A stretch of DNA of 64,000 bases from Enterobacter sp. RHBSTW-00175 (lineage in GTDB: Bacteria; Pseudomonadota; Gammaproteobacteria; Enterobacterales; Enterobacteriaceae). The stretch is from assembly GCF_013927005.1 (NCBI RefSeq), contig NZ_CP055930.1, forward strand, positions 372,001 through 436,000, read 5' to 3'. Below are positions 18,707-29,214 of the stretch, in pieces. Every line of letters begins with the position of its first letter. Within the stretch, counting starts at the first letter, position 1. Position numbers and translations under genes: made by a program. The notes beneath the pieces are model-generated. The model saw nothing but the letters and a program-made list of their open reading frames with translations. It was not told where the DNA came from and made no database searches.

Positions 18707-20992
18707 ATGAATCAGAGTCTGCTGGTGACAAAACGCGACGGTACTACCGAGCGTATCAATCTGGACAAAATCCATCGAGTTCTCGACTGGGCAGCAGAAG
18801 GACTGAACAACGTATCTATTTCCCAGGTTGAACTGCGTTCCCATATCCAGTTCTACGACGGCATCAAAACGTCTGATATTCACGAAACCATCATCAAAGC
18901 AGCGGCAGATCTGATCTCCCGCGAAGCACCGGATTATCAGTACCTGGCTGCACGCCTGGCCATTTTCCACCTGCGTAAAAAAGCCTACGGCCAGTTTGAG
19001 CCGCCAGCGCTGTTTGACCACGTCGTGAAAATGGTTGAGTTAGGAAAATACGACACGCATCTGCTGGAAGACTACACGGAAGAAGAGTTCGAGCAGATGA
19101 ACGGGTTTATCGATCACTGGCGCGATATGAACTTCTCCTACGCGGCAGTGAAACAGCTTGAAGGCAAATACCTGGTTCAGAACCGTGTAACCGGCGAAAT
19201 CTACGAGAGCGCCCAGTTCCTCTATATTCTGGTTGCTGCCTGCCTGTTCTCTAACTATCCGCGTGATACCCGTCTGGAATACGTGAAGCGTTTCTACGAT
19301 GCGGTGTCGACGTTCAAGATTTCTCTGCCAACGCCAATCATGTCTGGCGTGCGCACCCCTACCCGTCAGTTCAGCTCCTGCGTACTGATCGAGTGTGGCG
19401 ACAGCCTGGATTCCATCAACGCCACCTCCAGCGCCATTGTGAAATACGTCTCCCAGCGTGCCGGTATCGGTATCAACGCCGGTCGTATTCGTGCCCTGGG
19501 TAGCCCAATTCGCGGCGGCGAAGCGTTCCACACCGGCTGTATCCCGTTCTATAAGCACTTCCAGACGGCAGTGAAATCCTGCTCTCAGGGCGGCGTGCGT
19601 GGTGGTGCAGCAACCCTGTTCTACCCAATGTGGCATCTGGAAGTTGAAAGCCTGCTGGTACTGAAAAACAACCGTGGTGTTGAAGGCAACCGCGTGCGCC
19701 ACATGGACTACGGCGTGCAGATCAACAAACTGATGTACACCCGTCTGCTGAAAGGTGAAGAGATCACCCTGTTCAGCCCGTCCGACGTCCCGGGCCTGTA
19801 CGATGCCTTCTTCGCCGATCAGGATGAGTTTGAGCGTCTGTACACCAAATACGAAAAAGACGACAGCATCCGTAAGCAACGCGTGAAAGCGGTAGACCTG
19901 TTCTCTCTGATGATGCAGGAACGTGCCTCTACTGGCCGTATCTACATTCAGAACGTTGACCACTGCAACACTCACAGCCCGTTCGACCCGGCTGTTGCGC
20001 CAGTGCGCCAGTCTAACCTGTGCCTGGAAATCGCCCTGCCAACCAAACCGCTGGACGATGTAAACGACGAAAACGGTGAAATTGCGCTGTGTACGCTGTC
20101 TGCTTTCAACCTGGGTGCCATTAAGAGCCTGGACGAGCTGGAAGAGCTGGCTGTGCTGGCTGTACGCGCACTCGATGCCCTGCTGGATTACCAGGATTAC
20201 CCAATCCCGGCGGCAAAACGTGGCGCAATGGGTCGTCGTACCCTGGGTATTGGCGTGATCAACTTCGCCTACTGGCTGGCGAAAAACGGCAAGCGTTACT
20301 CTGACGGCAGCGCCAACAACCTGACCCACCAGACGTTTGAAGCAATTCAGTATTACCTGATGAAAGCGTCCAACGAGCTGGCGAAAGAGCAAGGTGCGTG
20401 TCCGTGGTTTAACGAAACCACTTACGCGAAAGGCATTCTGCCAATCGACACCTATAAGAAAGACCTGGATGCGATCGTCAGCGAACCGCTGCACCTCGAC
20501 TGGGAAGGTTTGCGCGAGTCCATCAAAACGCACGGCCTGCGTAACTCTACGCTCTCTGCCCTGATGCCGTCCGAGACCTCTTCGCAGATCTCTAACGCCA
20601 CCAACGGTATTGAGCCACCACGCGGCCATGTGAGCATCAAAGCATCGAAAGACGGCGTTCTGCGTCAGGTAGTGCCAGATTACGAAACGCTGGGCAACAA
20701 CTACGAGCTGCTGTGGGAAATGCCAAACAACGACGGTTACCTGCAGCTGGTGGGTATCATGCAGAAGTTTATCGACCAGTCGATCTCTGCGAATACCAAC
20801 TATGACCCAACGCGCTTCCCGTCTGGCAAGGTTCCGATGCAGCAACTGCTGAAAGACCTGCTCACTGCCTATAAATTTGGCGTGAAAACCCTGTACTATC
20901 ACAACACCCGTGATGGTGCTGAAGACGCCCAGGACGACATGGTACCGTCAATTCAGGACGATGGCTGCGAAAGCGGCGCATGTAAGATCTAA
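18707..20992 (+). CDS. nrdA: Class Ia ribonucleoside-diphosphate reductase alpha subunit
   Basis: The product is a 761-aa catalytic subunit that reduces ribonucleoside diphosphates to deoxyribonucleotides. Residues 1-95 form the ATP cone that senses dATP/ATP. The redox cysteines C225 (SSCVLIECG) and C462 (ALCTLSAF), the radical C439 in NLCLE, and the C-terminal reductant pair C754/C759 (CESGACKI) are all present. Length equals E. coli. The ATG lies 42 bp after the second DnaA box. It is the first gene of nrdA-nrdB-yfaE; the yfaL autotransporter gene found next to it in E. coli is absent. Confidence 0.98.
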   Translation: MNQSLLVTKRDGTTERINLDKIHRVLDWAAEGLNNVSISQVELRSHIQFYDGIKTSDIHETIIKAAADLISREAPDYQYLAARLAIFHLRKKAYGQFEPPALFDHVVKMVELGKYDTHLLEDYTEEEFEQMNGFIDHWRDMNFSYAAVKQLEGKYLVQNRVTGEIYESAQFLYILVAACLFSNYPRDTRLEYVKRFYDAVSTFKISLPTPIMSGVRTPTRQFSSCVLIECGDSLDSINATSSAIVKYVSQRAGIGINAGRIRALGSPIRGGEAFHTGCIPFYKHFQTAVKSCSQGGVRGGAATLFYPMWHLEVESLLVLKNNRGVEGNRVRHMDYGVQINKLMYTRLLKGEEITLFSPSDVPGLYDAFFADQDEFERLYTKYEKDDSIRKQRVKAVDLFSLMMQERASTGRIYIQNVDHCNTHSPFDPAVAPVRQSNLCLEIALPTKPLDDVNDENGEIALCTLSAFNLGAIKSLDELEELAVLAVRALDALLDYQDYPIPAAKRGAMGRRTLGIGVINFAYWLAKNGKRYSDGSANNLTHQTFEAIQYYLMKASNELAKEQGACPWFNETTYAKGILPIDTYKKDLDAIVSEPLHLDWEGLRESIKTHGLRNSTLSALMPSETSSQISNATNGIEPPRGHVSIKASKDGVLRQVVPDYETLGNNYELLWEMPNNDGYLQLVGIMQKFIDQSISANTNYDPTRFPSGKVPMQQLLKDLLTAYKFGVKTLYYHNTRDGAEDAQDDMVPSIQDDGCESGACKI

Positions 20993-20997
20993 TGAAG

Positions 20998-21022
20998 GGC
21001 GGGGATATCCCCGCCTTTATTT
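20998..21022 (+). terminator. Palindrome between nrdA and nrdB
   Basis: GGCGGGGATATCCCCGCC (20998-21015) is an 18-bp perfect palindrome followed by tttattt. It could be a partial terminator or an mRNA stabiliser that sets the nrdA:nrdB ratio. Full termination is unlikely, because nrdB has no clear promoter of its own. Confidence 0.6.
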
Positions 21023-21043
21023 CGTAAGACAGGACTCCAATTC

Positions 21044-22174
21044 ATGGCATATACCACCTTTTCACAGACGAAAAACGACCAGCTCAAAGAGCCGATGTTC
21101 TTCGGCCAGCCGGTCAACGTGGCACGCTACGATCAGCAAAAATATGACATCTTCGAAAAGCTGATCGAAAAGCAACTCTCCTTCTTCTGGCGCCCGGAAG
21201 AAGTTGACGTTTCCCGCGATCGTATTGATTTCCAGGCTCTGCCGGATCACGAAAAGCATATCTTCCTCAGCAACCTGAAGTACCAGACGCTGCTGGACTC
21301 TATTCAGGGTCGTAGCCCGAACGTAGCGCTGCTGCCGCTGATCTCGATTCCAGAGCTGGAAACCTGGGTTGAAACCTGGGCGTTCTCAGAGACGATCCAC
21401 TCCCGCTCTTACACCCATATCATCCGCAATATCGTTAACGATCCGGCGGTGGTGTTTGACGATATCGTCACCAACGAGCAGATCCAGAAACGTGCGGAAG
21501 GTATTGCGCACTACTACGATGAGCTTATCGAGATGACCAGCTACTGGCATCTGCTGGGCGAAGGCACGCACAACGTGAATGGCAAAACCATTACCGTGAA
21601 CCTGCGCGCACTGAAAAAGCAACTGTACCTGTGCCTGATGAGCGTAAACGCGCTGGAAGCCATTCGCTTTTACGTAAGCTTCGCCTGCTCCTTCGCTTTC
21701 GCTGAGCGCAAGCTGATGGAAGGTAACGCTAAAATCATTCGTCTGATCGCCCGTGACGAAGCCCTGCACCTGACCGGCACTCAGCATATGCTGAACCTGC
21801 TGCGCAGCGGCGCGGACGACCCGGAAATGGCAGAAATCGCCGAAGAGTGCAAACAGGAGTGCTACGACCTGTTTGTACTGGCTGCACAGCAAGAGAAAGA
21901 GTGGGCAGATTACCTGTTCCGCGATGGCTCCATGATCGGCCTGAACAAAGACATTCTGTGCCAGTATGTTGAGTACATTACCAACATCCGTATGCAGGCT
22001 GTTGGCCTTGATCTGCCGTTCCAGACCCGCTCCAACCCGATCCCATGGATCAACACCTGGCTGGTATCCGATAACGTGCAGGTTGCGCCGCAGGAAGTGG
22101 AAGTGAGTTCTTATCTTGTCGGTCAGATTGACGCTGAAGTGGATACTGACGACCTGAGCAACTTCCAGCTCTGA
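21044..22174 (+). CDS. nrdB: Class Ia ribonucleotide reductase beta subunit
   Basis: The product is a 376-aa ferritin-like subunit that holds the diiron-tyrosyl radical. The ligands D85, E116 and H119 and the radical Y123 are visible in LLDS and [13 protein letters not shown]; the later ligands lie in the helices around [12 protein letters not shown]. It partners NrdA. Its TGA overlaps the yfaE ATG (TGATG), so the cofactor-maintenance ferredoxin is translationally coupled. Confidence 0.98.
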   Translation: MAYTTFSQTKNDQLKEPMFFGQPVNVARYDQQKYDIFEKLIEKQLSFFWRPEEVDVSRDRIDFQALPDHEKHIFLSNLKYQTLLDSIQGRSPNVALLPLISIPELETWVETWAFSETIHSRSYTHIIRNIVNDPAVVFDDIVTNEQIQKRAEGIAHYYDELIEMTSYWHLLGEGTHNVNGKTITVNLRALKKQLYLCLMSVNALEAIRFYVSFACSFAFAERKLMEGNAKIIRLIARDEALHLTGTQHMLNLLRSGADDPEMAEIAEECKQECYDLFVLAAQQEKEWADYLFRDGSMIGLNKDILCQYVEYITNIRMQAVGLDLPFQTRSNPIPWINTWLVSDNVQVAPQEVEVSSYLVGQIDAEVDTDDLSNFQL

Positions 22175-22428
22175 TGACACGCGTAACGCTCAGTCTTTCT
22201 GGTACAGAAGTGCTGTGCCAGGAAGAGCACCCTTCTCTGCTGGTGGCGCTTGAAGCGCATCAGGTTGAGGTAGAGTACCAGTGTCGTGCCGGGTATTGCG
22301 GCTCCTGCCGCTGCCGCCTGGTCGCAGGCCAGGTCGACTGGCTGACCGAACCGCTGGCCTTTATCAACGAAGGGGAAATTTTGCCCTGCTGCTGCCGGGC
22401 AAAAGGCGATATCGAAATCGAGATGTAA
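22174..22428 (+). CDS. yfaE: 2Fe-2S ferredoxin-like protein YfaE
   Basis: The product is an 84-aa plant-type [2Fe-2S] ferredoxin. The cluster cysteines are C37, C42 and C45 (CRAGYCGSC) plus one of the CCC at 72-74. In E. coli it supplies electrons to assemble and repair the NrdB diiron-tyrosyl cofactor, which fits its position as the last gene of the nrdAB operon. Start and stop are fixed by the overlap with nrdB and by the terminator that follows directly. Confidence 0.95.
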   Translation: MTRVTLSLSGTEVLCQEEHPSLLVALEAHQVEVEYQCRAGYCGSCRCRLVAGQVDWLTEPLAFINEGEILPCCCRAKGDIEIEM

Positions 22429-22454
22429 AAAAAGGGCCTTACGGCCCTTTTTCT
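22425..22454. terminator. Bidirectional terminator between yfaE and glpQ
   Basis: The stem AAAAAGGGCC/GGCCCTTTTT with loop ttac has A7 on one side and T5 on the other. It serves the convergent nrdAB-yfaE and glpTQ operons and overlaps the yfaE stop codon. Confidence 0.92.
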
Positions 22455-23505
22455 ATTTTAAGAACGTTACTGCTTTATCCGGGAAATCCGTAAACAACCC
22501 GTCCACACCCGCCTGGTTATACAACACGTCGTAAAGCTGGTTTACGTCCGTCGCATACTCTGGCAACTGGTCTGCACGCACCGTATACGGATGCACCTGC
22601 ATTTTGCTGGCGTGTGCTTCTTTCACCATCGCCGTCAGCTTCACGTGGCCCGGCGTTGAACCTTCAGCCACCAGCATATGGTAATCCGGCCCGATGCCGT
22701 CGGCGTACTGCGCAATCTGCTTCATCGCGCCAGGCTTAAACATCCAGTCGTAGTTGTAGTTCACCCACTTCCCGTCTGGCTGTTTCTCCTGGGTTTCATT
22801 CCAGTCGGTATACGCAATCAGCTGCACCAGATTGAGGTTCATCCCCATTTTTGGCTCCAGCTCGGTTTTAATGCGCTTCAGTTCAGCGGCATCAAAACAT
22901 TGCAGATAGACTTTGTCCTGTTTGCTGGTGTAGCCGTACTTCTTCAGTACCTCCAGCGTTCTGGCAGCAATGTCCTTGCCTTCCTGATGATGGAACCACG
23001 GCGCTTTTATTTCCGGGTAGATGCCAATGTTTTTGCCCGTCGAGTGGTTCAGCCCCTGAACAAACTCTATCTCCTCTTCGAAGGTATGAATGCGGAAATC
23101 AGATTTGCCCATCGGGAAACGTCCCGGATAGACCTGCACTTTCTTGCCGTTTTCAATCTCAAAGCCTTCGGTAAATTTCAGCGAGCGAATCTCCGCCAGC
23201 GTGAAGTCGATGGCGTAATAGCGCCCGTCTTTACGGGCGCGATCCGGGAAACGTTCGGCCACATCTGTCACACGGTCAAGATAGTGGTCATGCAGGACAA
23301 CCAGTTGGTCGTCCTTCGTCATCACCAGATCCTGCTCCAGGTAATCCGCGCCCTGCGCATAGGCCATCGCTTTCGCCGGCAGCGTGTGTTCCGGCAGGTA
23401 ACCGCTCGCGCCACGGTGGGCAATAACAATCTTATCGGCTGCCAGTGCGGAGCCTGTTATCAGACCGGCCAGCAACAGGCCGGTCGCAAGTTGCGTCAAT
23501 TTCAT
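22453..23505 (-). CDS. glpQ: Periplasmic glycerophosphodiester phosphodiesterase GlpQ
   Basis: The product is 350 aa. The signal peptide ends in SALA-ADK (about residue 22). The GDPD domain begins with IVIAHRGASGYLPEHT, which provides the catalytic His and metal ligands, with EQDLVMTKD and LHDHYLDR following. It hydrolyses glycerophosphodiesters to glycerol-3-phosphate, which GlpT imports. It is shorter at the N terminus than E. coli GlpQ (358 aa) because of a different signal peptide. It lies 11 bp after glpT in the same operon, with an AAGGAA ribosome binding site. Confidence 0.97.
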   Translation of the reverse strand: MKLTQLATGLLLAGLITGSALAADKIVIAHRGASGYLPEHTLPAKAMAYAQGADYLEQDLVMTKDDQLVVLHDHYLDRVTDVAERFPDRARKDGRYYAIDFTLAEIRSLKFTEGFEIENGKKVQVYPGRFPMGKSDFRIHTFEEEIEFVQGLNHSTGKNIGIYPEIKAPWFHHQEGKDIAARTLEVLKKYGYTSKQDKVYLQCFDAAELKRIKTELEPKMGMNLNLVQLIAYTDWNETQEKQPDGKWVNYNYDWMFKPGAMKQIAQYADGIGPDYHMLVAEGSTPGHVKLTAMVKEAHASKMQVHPYTVRADQLPEYATDVNQLYDVLYNQAGVDGLFTDFPDKAVTFLK

Positions 23506-23516
23506 CGTAATATTCC

Positions 23517-24869
23517 TTATCGACGACGCGCCAGCACTTCAGCGTGGTGACGTTTTTCACCAATCATCACAACAATCAGCAGCAGTACAGCCAGCACGCT
23601 ACCGCCAATCATCACCATAAAGCCGCCATCCCAGCCGAAGAAGTCAACGGTATAGCCCACAATGGCGCTCGCCGCGACCGAGCCGCCCAGATAACCAAAC
23701 AGCCCGGTAAAGCCTGCTGCCGTCCCTGCCGCTTTTTTCGGTGCCAGCTCCAGCGCGTGAAGGCCAATCAGCATCACCGGGCCATAAATCAGGAAGCCAA
23801 TTACGATCATACAGGCCATATCCACACCCGGGTTGCCCGGCGGGTTGAGCCAGTAAACCACGGTAGCGATGGTCACCAGGGTCATAAAGAACACGCCCGT
23901 GGCACCACGGTTGCCTCTGAACACTTTGTCCGACATCCACCCACACAGCAGCGTGCCTGGGATCCCGGCATATTCATACAGGAAGTAAGCCCAGGAAGAT
24001 TTATCCAGCGCGAAGTGCTTAACCTCTTTCAGGTAAGTTGGCGACCAGTCGAGGATGCCGTAACGCAGCAGGTAGACAAACACGTTCGCCACTGCGATGT
24101 ACCACAGCAGTTTATTGGGCAGCACATACTTCATGAAGATCTGTTTCGCCGTCAGCTCTTCTTCGTGTTGCTCGCTGTAATCATCCGGGTAGTCATTTTT
24201 ATACTCTTCAATCGCTGGCAGACCGCAGGACTGCGGCGTATCGCGCATCAGCGCGAAGGCAAAAATGGCTACCACAATTGCGCCAAAGGCAGGCATGTAG
24301 AGCGCGGCTTTCCAGTCGTTGAACCAGGCCATCCCCAGCAGGAACAGCAGCGGCGGAATACCGCCACCCACGTTATGCGCACAGTTCCACACCGACACGA
24401 TGCCGCCACGTTCTTTCTGCGACCACCAGTGCACCATGGTACGTCCGCACGGCGGCCACCCCATCCCCTGGAACCAGCCGCACAGGAACAGCAGCACAAA
24501 CATAACGGCAATGCTCGACGTCGCCCATGGCACAAAGCCCATAAACAACATCACTGCGGCCGCCAGAATCAGACCGGCAGGCAAGAAAACGCGCGGATTC
24601 GAACGATCCGACACCGACCCCATAATGAATTTAGAAAAACCGTAGGCAATTGAAATCCCGGACAGCGCGAACCCCAGGTCACCGCGCGAGAAGCCCTGCT
24701 CTACCAGATACGGCATGGCGAGCGCAAAGTTCTTACGTACCAGATAGTAAGCCGCGTACCCGAAGAAAATCCCGAGGAAGATTTGCCAACGCAGGCGACG
24801 GTAAAGCGGATCGATTTCTGCCTCTGGCAGACGCGCCCGATGCGGGGCAGGTTTGAAGATACTGAGCAT
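23517..24869 (-). CDS. glpT: sn-glycerol-3-phosphate:phosphate antiporter GlpT
   Basis: The product is a 450-aa major-facilitator protein with 12 membrane helices. It exchanges external glycerol-3-phosphate for internal phosphate and also takes up fosfomycin. The substrate arginine lies in [14 protein letters not shown] (about R45), and the catalytic His is in [11 protein letters not shown] (about 165). The frame is intact over its full length, so fosfomycin uptake by this route should work. It is the first gene of glpTQ and is divergent from glpABC across a shared GlpR/CRP region. Confidence 0.97.
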   Translation of the reverse strand: MLSIFKPAPHRARLPEAEIDPLYRRLRWQIFLGIFFGYAAYYLVRKNFALAMPYLVEQGFSRGDLGFALSGISIAYGFSKFIMGSVSDRSNPRVFLPAGLILAAAVMLFMGFVPWATSSIAVMFVLLFLCGWFQGMGWPPCGRTMVHWWSQKERGGIVSVWNCAHNVGGGIPPLLFLLGMAWFNDWKAALYMPAFGAIVVAIFAFALMRDTPQSCGLPAIEEYKNDYPDDYSEQHEEELTAKQIFMKYVLPNKLLWYIAVANVFVYLLRYGILDWSPTYLKEVKHFALDKSSWAYFLYEYAGIPGTLLCGWMSDKVFRGNRGATGVFFMTLVTIATVVYWLNPPGNPGVDMACMIVIGFLIYGPVMLIGLHALELAPKKAAGTAAGFTGLFGYLGGSVAASAIVGYTVDFFGWDGGFMVMIGGSVLAVLLLIVVMIGEKRHHAEVLARRR

Positions 24870-24963
24870 GATAGCCTCCGTGGCCGTATTTGAATTTTCA
24901 GAGGGTTATCTACCCCCTAACTCCAGAGAGGCGGCGATGTTAAAAAATCACAGTGATTGTTAC

Positions 24964-24979
24964 TGTGAAACAACGCACA
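24964..24979. promoter_or_regulatory. CRP site in the glpT/glpA intergenic region
   Basis: TGTGA-aacaac-GCACA matches the CRP consensus TGTGA-N6-TCACA in nine of ten positions. It lies 95 bp from glpT and 146 bp from glpA, consistent with cAMP-CRP activation of both divergent operons. Confidence 0.7.
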
Positions 24980-25054
24980 GATTGTTACATAAATATGACA
25001 GGATGCGCAAAAAGGCGCATGAAATCACGTTTCACTTTCGATTCTTGCTCGATT

Positions 25055-25072
25055 ATGTTCGAAATCAAACAA
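25055..25072. promoter_or_regulatory. GlpR operator, proximal to glpA
   Basis: ATGTTCGAAATCAAACAA matches the GlpR consensus palindrome in 14 of 18 positions. It lies in the divergent region 53 bp before the glpA start. Confidence 0.7.
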
Positions 25073-25095
25073 ACCACAGAATTGATGTGGCTAAA

Positions 25096-25113
25096 TGGTA
25101 AAAAAACGAACAT
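25096..25113. promoter_or_regulatory. Second GlpR operator, just upstream of glpA
   Basis: TGGTAAAAAAACGAACAT matches the GlpR consensus in about 12 of 18 positions, with a perfect right half-site AACGAACAT. It sits immediately before the glpA ribosome binding site, where repression would be direct. Confidence 0.55.
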
Positions 25114-25124
25114 GAGGGAAGACA

Positions 25125-26753
25125 ATGACAATTCACGATCCCCGCTATAGCGATGTGATTATCATTGGCGGTGGGGCAACAGGTGCAGGTATCGCACGCG
25201 ACTGCGCCCTGCGAGGGTTAAATGTGACGCTACTCGAGCGTCACGATATCGCAACGGGCGCAACCGGGCGTAATCATGGTTTGCTGCACAGCGGCGCGCG
25301 GTATGCCGTCACAGACGGTGAATCTGCGCGCGAGTGTATTGCCGAAAACCAGATCCTCAAACGCATCGCCCGCCACTGTATTGAACCGACCGATGGCCTG
25401 TTCATCACCCTTCCCGAAGATGATCTCGCGTTCCAGCACACCTTTCTTACGGCCTGTACTGCCGCGGGTATTCGCGCCGAAGCGATAGATCCCGCCATGG
25501 CGCGTCGCCTTGAGCCTTCTGTAAACCCGGCGCTGATGGGTGCTGTTAAAGTCCCCGACGGCACCGTGGATCCGTTTCGTCTCACGGCCGCCAATATGCT
25601 GGATGCCCGTGAGCATGGCGCCCGCATCCTGACCGGACATGAAGTCACTGGCCTTATCCGCAAGGGAGATAGCGTGTGCGGCGTGCGGGTGTTTGACCCG
25701 CAATATAATGAATACAGCGAACTGTATGCTCCCGTGGTGGTCAATGCGGCGGGGATCTGGGGGCAGCGCATTGCAGAATATGCCGACTTATCCATCCGCA
25801 TGTTCCCGGCCAAAGGCTCGCTGCTGATCCTCGATCACCGCATCAATAACCATGTCATTAACCGCTGCCGTAAACCGTCTGACGCCGATATTCTGGTGCC
25901 GGGTGACACAATCTCGTTGATTGGCACCACCTCAACCCACGTTGACTACAGCGAGATTGATTACAACCGGGTGACCGCCGAAGAGGTCGATATTCTGCTG
26001 CGCGAAGGAGAAAAACTGGCCCCGGTAATGGCCCGCACTCGTATTCTTCGTGCTTATGCTGGTGTACGCCCACTGGTTGCCAGTGATAACGACCCCAGCG
26101 GTCGTAACGTCAGCCGTGGCATTGTGCTGCTCGATCACGCACAGCGCGACGGCATGGAAGGCTTTATTACCATCACCGGCGGTAAACTGATGACCTACCG
26201 TCTGATGGCGCAGTGGGCCACAGACGCCGTGTGTCGCAAACTGGGCAATACTGAGCTCTGCGTTACCGCAGAGAGGCCCCTCCCTGGATCACAGCAATCC
26301 ACCGAAAAAACGCTGCAAAAAATCATCTCATTGCCCGCGCCACTGCGTGGGTCTGCGGTCTATCGCCACGGTGACCGGACACCAGCGTGGCTCGGTGAGG
26401 GGCGACTTAGCCGAAGCCTGGTGTGCGAGTGCGAGGCGGTGACCGCTGGTGAAGTGCAGTACGCGGTTGAAAACCTGACGGTGAATAACCTGCTCGATTT
26501 ACGCCGCCGCACGCGCGTCGGCATGGGGACCTGTCAGGGCGAGCTTTGCGCCTGCCGCGCGGCCGGGCTGCTGCAACGTTTTCACGCCACCACCTCAACC
26601 CGGTCGCTTGCTCAGCTCAGCGATTTTTTAAACGAACGCTGGAAAGGCATTCAGCCTGTTGCCTGGGGCGATGCCCTGCGCGAAAGCGAATTCACCCGCT
26701 GGGTCTACCAAGGGCTTTGCGGTCTGGAGAAGGAACAACACGATGAAATTTGA
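25125..26753 (+). CDS. glpA: Anaerobic glycerol-3-phosphate dehydrogenase subunit A
   Basis: The product is a 542-aa FAD enzyme that oxidises glycerol-3-phosphate to dihydroxyacetone phosphate under anaerobic conditions. The Rossmann motif [19 protein letters not shown] is at about residues 10-28. A C-terminal BFD-like region holds iron-sulfur cysteines ([16 protein letters not shown]). It is the first gene of glpABC, with the ribosome binding site GAGGGAAG. Its stop overlaps glpB by 11 bp. GlpR and CRP sites lie upstream. Confidence 0.97.
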   Translation: MTIHDPRYSDVIIIGGGATGAGIARDCALRGLNVTLLERHDIATGATGRNHGLLHSGARYAVTDGESARECIAENQILKRIARHCIEPTDGLFITLPEDDLAFQHTFLTACTAAGIRAEAIDPAMARRLEPSVNPALMGAVKVPDGTVDPFRLTAANMLDAREHGARILTGHEVTGLIRKGDSVCGVRVFDPQYNEYSELYAPVVVNAAGIWGQRIAEYADLSIRMFPAKGSLLILDHRINNHVINRCRKPSDADILVPGDTISLIGTTSTHVDYSEIDYNRVTAEEVDILLREGEKLAPVMARTRILRAYAGVRPLVASDNDPSGRNVSRGIVLLDHAQRDGMEGFITITGGKLMTYRLMAQWATDAVCRKLGNTELCVTAERPLPGSQQSTEKTLQKIISLPAPLRGSAVYRHGDRTPAWLGEGRLSRSLVCECEAVTAGEVQYAVENLTVNNLLDLRRRTRVGMGTCQGELCACRAAGLLQRFHATTSTRSLAQLSDFLNERWKGIQPVAWGDALRESEFTRWVYQGLCGLEKEQHDEI

Positions 26754-27993
26754 TACGGTTATCGTTGGCGGCGGGCTGGCAGGTGTGCTTTGCGGTATCC
26801 GGCTGACACAGCAGGGCCTGCGCTGTGCGATTATTACTCGCGGCCAAAGTGCCCTGCACTTCTCTTCAGGCTCTCTGGATCTGCTGGGCGCGTTGCCTGA
26901 CGGCTCGCTGGTCCACACGCCGCTAAAAGCCCTCGACAATCTGCCGCCTGAACACCCTTACACCCTGATTGGCGCGCAAAATGTTGCCCGTTTTGCCCAT
27001 CAAACCGAAACCCTGCTGGCGGCTTGCGGCGCGCGCTTACAGGGCAGCGCCCAGCTCAACCATCAGCGGGTGACACCGCTCGGCACGCTGCGTAGTGCCT
27101 GGCTTAGCCCGGAAGAGGTTCCCGTCGCGCCATTCAAAGCCAGACACGTGCTGGTGGTGGGTATCAGCGGTTTTCTCGATTTCCAGCCGCATCTTGCTGC
27201 GGCCTCGCTTAACCAGCAGGGTATCAGCGCCGACACGGCGGAAATCGAGCTGCCCGAACTGGATGTTCTGCGGGAAAACCCGAGCGAATTTCGGGCGGTC
27301 AACATCGCCAGGCTGCTTGATAACGAAGACAAATGGCCGCTGCTGTTTGAAGCGCTTAAACCCCTCAGCGAAAAATACGACACTCTGTTTATGCCCGCCT
27401 GCTTTGGCTTAACGGACAACCGGCTCTGGCGCTGGCTGTCGGACCGTCTCCCATGCTCTGTTGGTTTACTTCCCACACTGCCTCCGTCCGTGCCTGGCAT
27501 TCGTTTGCATAACCAGTTGCAACGCCAGTTCATCGCCCAGGGCGGTATCTGGATGGCGGGAGATGAGGTGAAAAATATCACCCTGAAAGACGGCGCAGTC
27601 AGTGAAGTCTGGACCCGAAACCATGCTGATATTCCCCTGCGCACCCGTTTTGCCGTACTCGCCAGCGGGAGTTTCTTCAGCAATGGGCTGTTAAGCAGCC
27701 GCACTGGCATCCGCGAAGCCATTCTGGGGCTGGATGTCCGGCAAAGCACGTCCCGTGCCGACTGGTACCAGAGCGATTTCTTCACTCCACAGCCCTGGCA
27801 GCAGTTCGGCGTCATTGTCGATAACACCCTGCGCCCGCAGTTGTCAGGCGCGTCCATCGATAATCTCTACGCCATCGGTTCCATTCTGGGCGGATACGAT
27901 CCCATCGCCCAGGGCTGTGGCGGCGGTGTTTGTGCCATTACGGCGCTCAGTGTTGCAGAACAGATTTGCCAGCGCGCGGAGGCGGAACAATGA
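26743..27993 (+). CDS. glpB: Anaerobic glycerol-3-phosphate dehydrogenase subunit B
   Basis: The product is a 416-aa flavoprotein with the N-terminal dinucleotide motif [16 protein letters not shown]. It passes electrons from GlpA toward membrane subunit GlpC. The ATG at 26743 gives the conserved [11 protein letters not shown] start; the frame is open 28 codons upstream but that part lies inside glpA. It overlaps glpA by 11 bp and glpC by 4 bp. Confidence 0.96.
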   Translation: MKFDTVIVGGGLAGVLCGIRLTQQGLRCAIITRGQSALHFSSGSLDLLGALPDGSLVHTPLKALDNLPPEHPYTLIGAQNVARFAHQTETLLAACGARLQGSAQLNHQRVTPLGTLRSAWLSPEEVPVAPFKARHVLVVGISGFLDFQPHLAAASLNQQGISADTAEIELPELDVLRENPSEFRAVNIARLLDNEDKWPLLFEALKPLSEKYDTLFMPACFGLTDNRLWRWLSDRLPCSVGLLPTLPPSVPGIRLHNQLQRQFIAQGGIWMAGDEVKNITLKDGAVSEVWTRNHADIPLRTRFAVLASGSFFSNGLLSSRTGIREAILGLDVRQSTSRADWYQSDFFTPQPWQQFGVIVDNTLRPQLSGASIDNLYAIGSILGGYDPIAQGCGGGVCAITALSVAEQICQRAEAEQ

Positions 27994-29180
27994 ACGACAC
28001 CCATTTTGAAAGCTGCATTAAATGTACGGTCTGCACCACGGTTTGCCCGGTAAGCGGCGTTAACCCTGCCTATCCGGGGCCAAAACAGGCCGGGCCGGAC
28101 GGTGAACGCCTGCGCCTGAAAGATGGCGCGCTGTACGATGAAGCGCTGAAGTACTGTATCAACTGCAAACGCTGTGAAGTGGCCTGCCCGTCAGATGTCA
28201 ACATTGGCGACATCATTCAGCGGGCGCGGGCGCGCTACAGCCGGCAAAAGCCGACGCTGCGCGATGCCATTCTCAGCCATACCGACCTGATGGGCAGTGT
28301 CTCAACGCCTTTCGCTCCGCTGGTAAATGTCGCCACATCGCTCAAACCGGTGCGCCAGCTGCTGGATGCCACGCTTAAGATCGATCACCATCGTAGCCTG
28401 CCAAAGTATTCCCACGGCACTTTCCGGCGATGGTACAAATCCGTGGCGGCAAAACAGGCGCAGTTTGCCGATCAGGTGGCCTTCTTCCACGGTTGCTACG
28501 TGAATTACAACCATCCGCAACTGGGGAAAGATCTGCTGAAAGTGCTGAATGCGATGGGCACCGGCGTGCAGCTGCTGAGCAAAGAGAAGTGCTGCGGCGT
28601 GCCGTTGATTGCCAACGGTTTTACCGATAAAGCACGTAAACAGGCCAAAAGCAATGTCACGTCGCTTCGTGAGGCGATTGTCGATAAAGGTATTCCGGTG
28701 CTGGCGACCTCTTCCACCTGTACCTTCACGCTACGCGATGAGTATCCGCACGTGCTGGATGTGGATAACAGCGGACTGCGTGAACACATCGAACTGGCGA
28801 CCCGTTTTCTGTGGCGCAAGCTCGATAGCGGACAGACTCTGCCGCTGGGCAAATTACCGCTGAAAGTGGTCTATCACACTCCCTGCCACATGGAAAAAAT
28901 GGGCTGGTCGCTCTATACGCTCGAACTGTTGCGCCTGATCCCAGGGCTGGAACTAACGGTGCTGGATTCACGTTGTTGTGGTATCGCGGGAACGTACGGG
29001 TTCAAAAGTGAAAACTACGAAACATCGCAGGCGATTGGGGCGCCCTTGTTCCGCCAGATTGAAGAGAGCGGTGCGGATTTGGTGGTGACCGACTGCGAAA
29101 CCTGTAAATGGCAGATTGAGATGTCCACCAGCAAACGTTGCGAACACCCTATTACCTTGTTGGCTAAAGCACTGGGGTAA
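27990..29180 (+). CDS. glpC: Anaerobic glycerol-3-phosphate dehydrogenase subunit C
   Basis: The product is a 396-aa iron-sulfur subunit. Two 4Fe-4S motifs, [12 protein letters not shown] (9-20) and [12 protein letters not shown] (about 51-62), are followed by two CCG domains ([16 protein letters not shown]). It anchors GlpAB at the membrane and delivers electrons to menaquinone, whose synthesis genes lie 2 kb downstream. The ATG at 27990 overlaps the glpB stop (ATGA). A GC hairpin follows at 29186-29207. Confidence 0.96.
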   Translation: MNDTHFESCIKCTVCTTVCPVSGVNPAYPGPKQAGPDGERLRLKDGALYDEALKYCINCKRCEVACPSDVNIGDIIQRARARYSRQKPTLRDAILSHTDLMGSVSTPFAPLVNVATSLKPVRQLLDATLKIDHHRSLPKYSHGTFRRWYKSVAAKQAQFADQVAFFHGCYVNYNHPQLGKDLLKVLNAMGTGVQLLSKEKCCGVPLIANGFTDKARKQAKSNVTSLREAIVDKGIPVLATSSTCTFTLRDEYPHVLDVDNSGLREHIELATRFLWRKLDSGQTLPLGKLPLKVVYHTPCHMEKMGWSLYTLELLRLIPGLELTVLDSRCCGIAGTYGFKSENYETSQAIGAPLFRQIEESGADLVVTDCETCKWQIEMSTSKRCEHPITLLAKALG

Positions 29181-29185
29181 ACAGC

Positions 29186-29207
29186 GCCGGGGTGCGTTCA
29201 CCCCGGC
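29186..29207. terminator. GC-rich hairpin between glpC and yfaY
   Basis: A perfect 9-bp stem gccggggtg/caccccggc has a 4-nt loop, cgtt. It lies between two convergent genes. No strong T run follows on either strand, so it may be a weak terminator or an mRNA 3'-end stabiliser. Confidence 0.55.
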
Positions 29208-29214
29208 AAAGGTG

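Noticed and set aside
19040..20902. A 620-codon minus-strand frame opposite nrdA
   Set aside because: An antisense shadow of a highly expressed gene with strong codon bias; no recognisable protein content.
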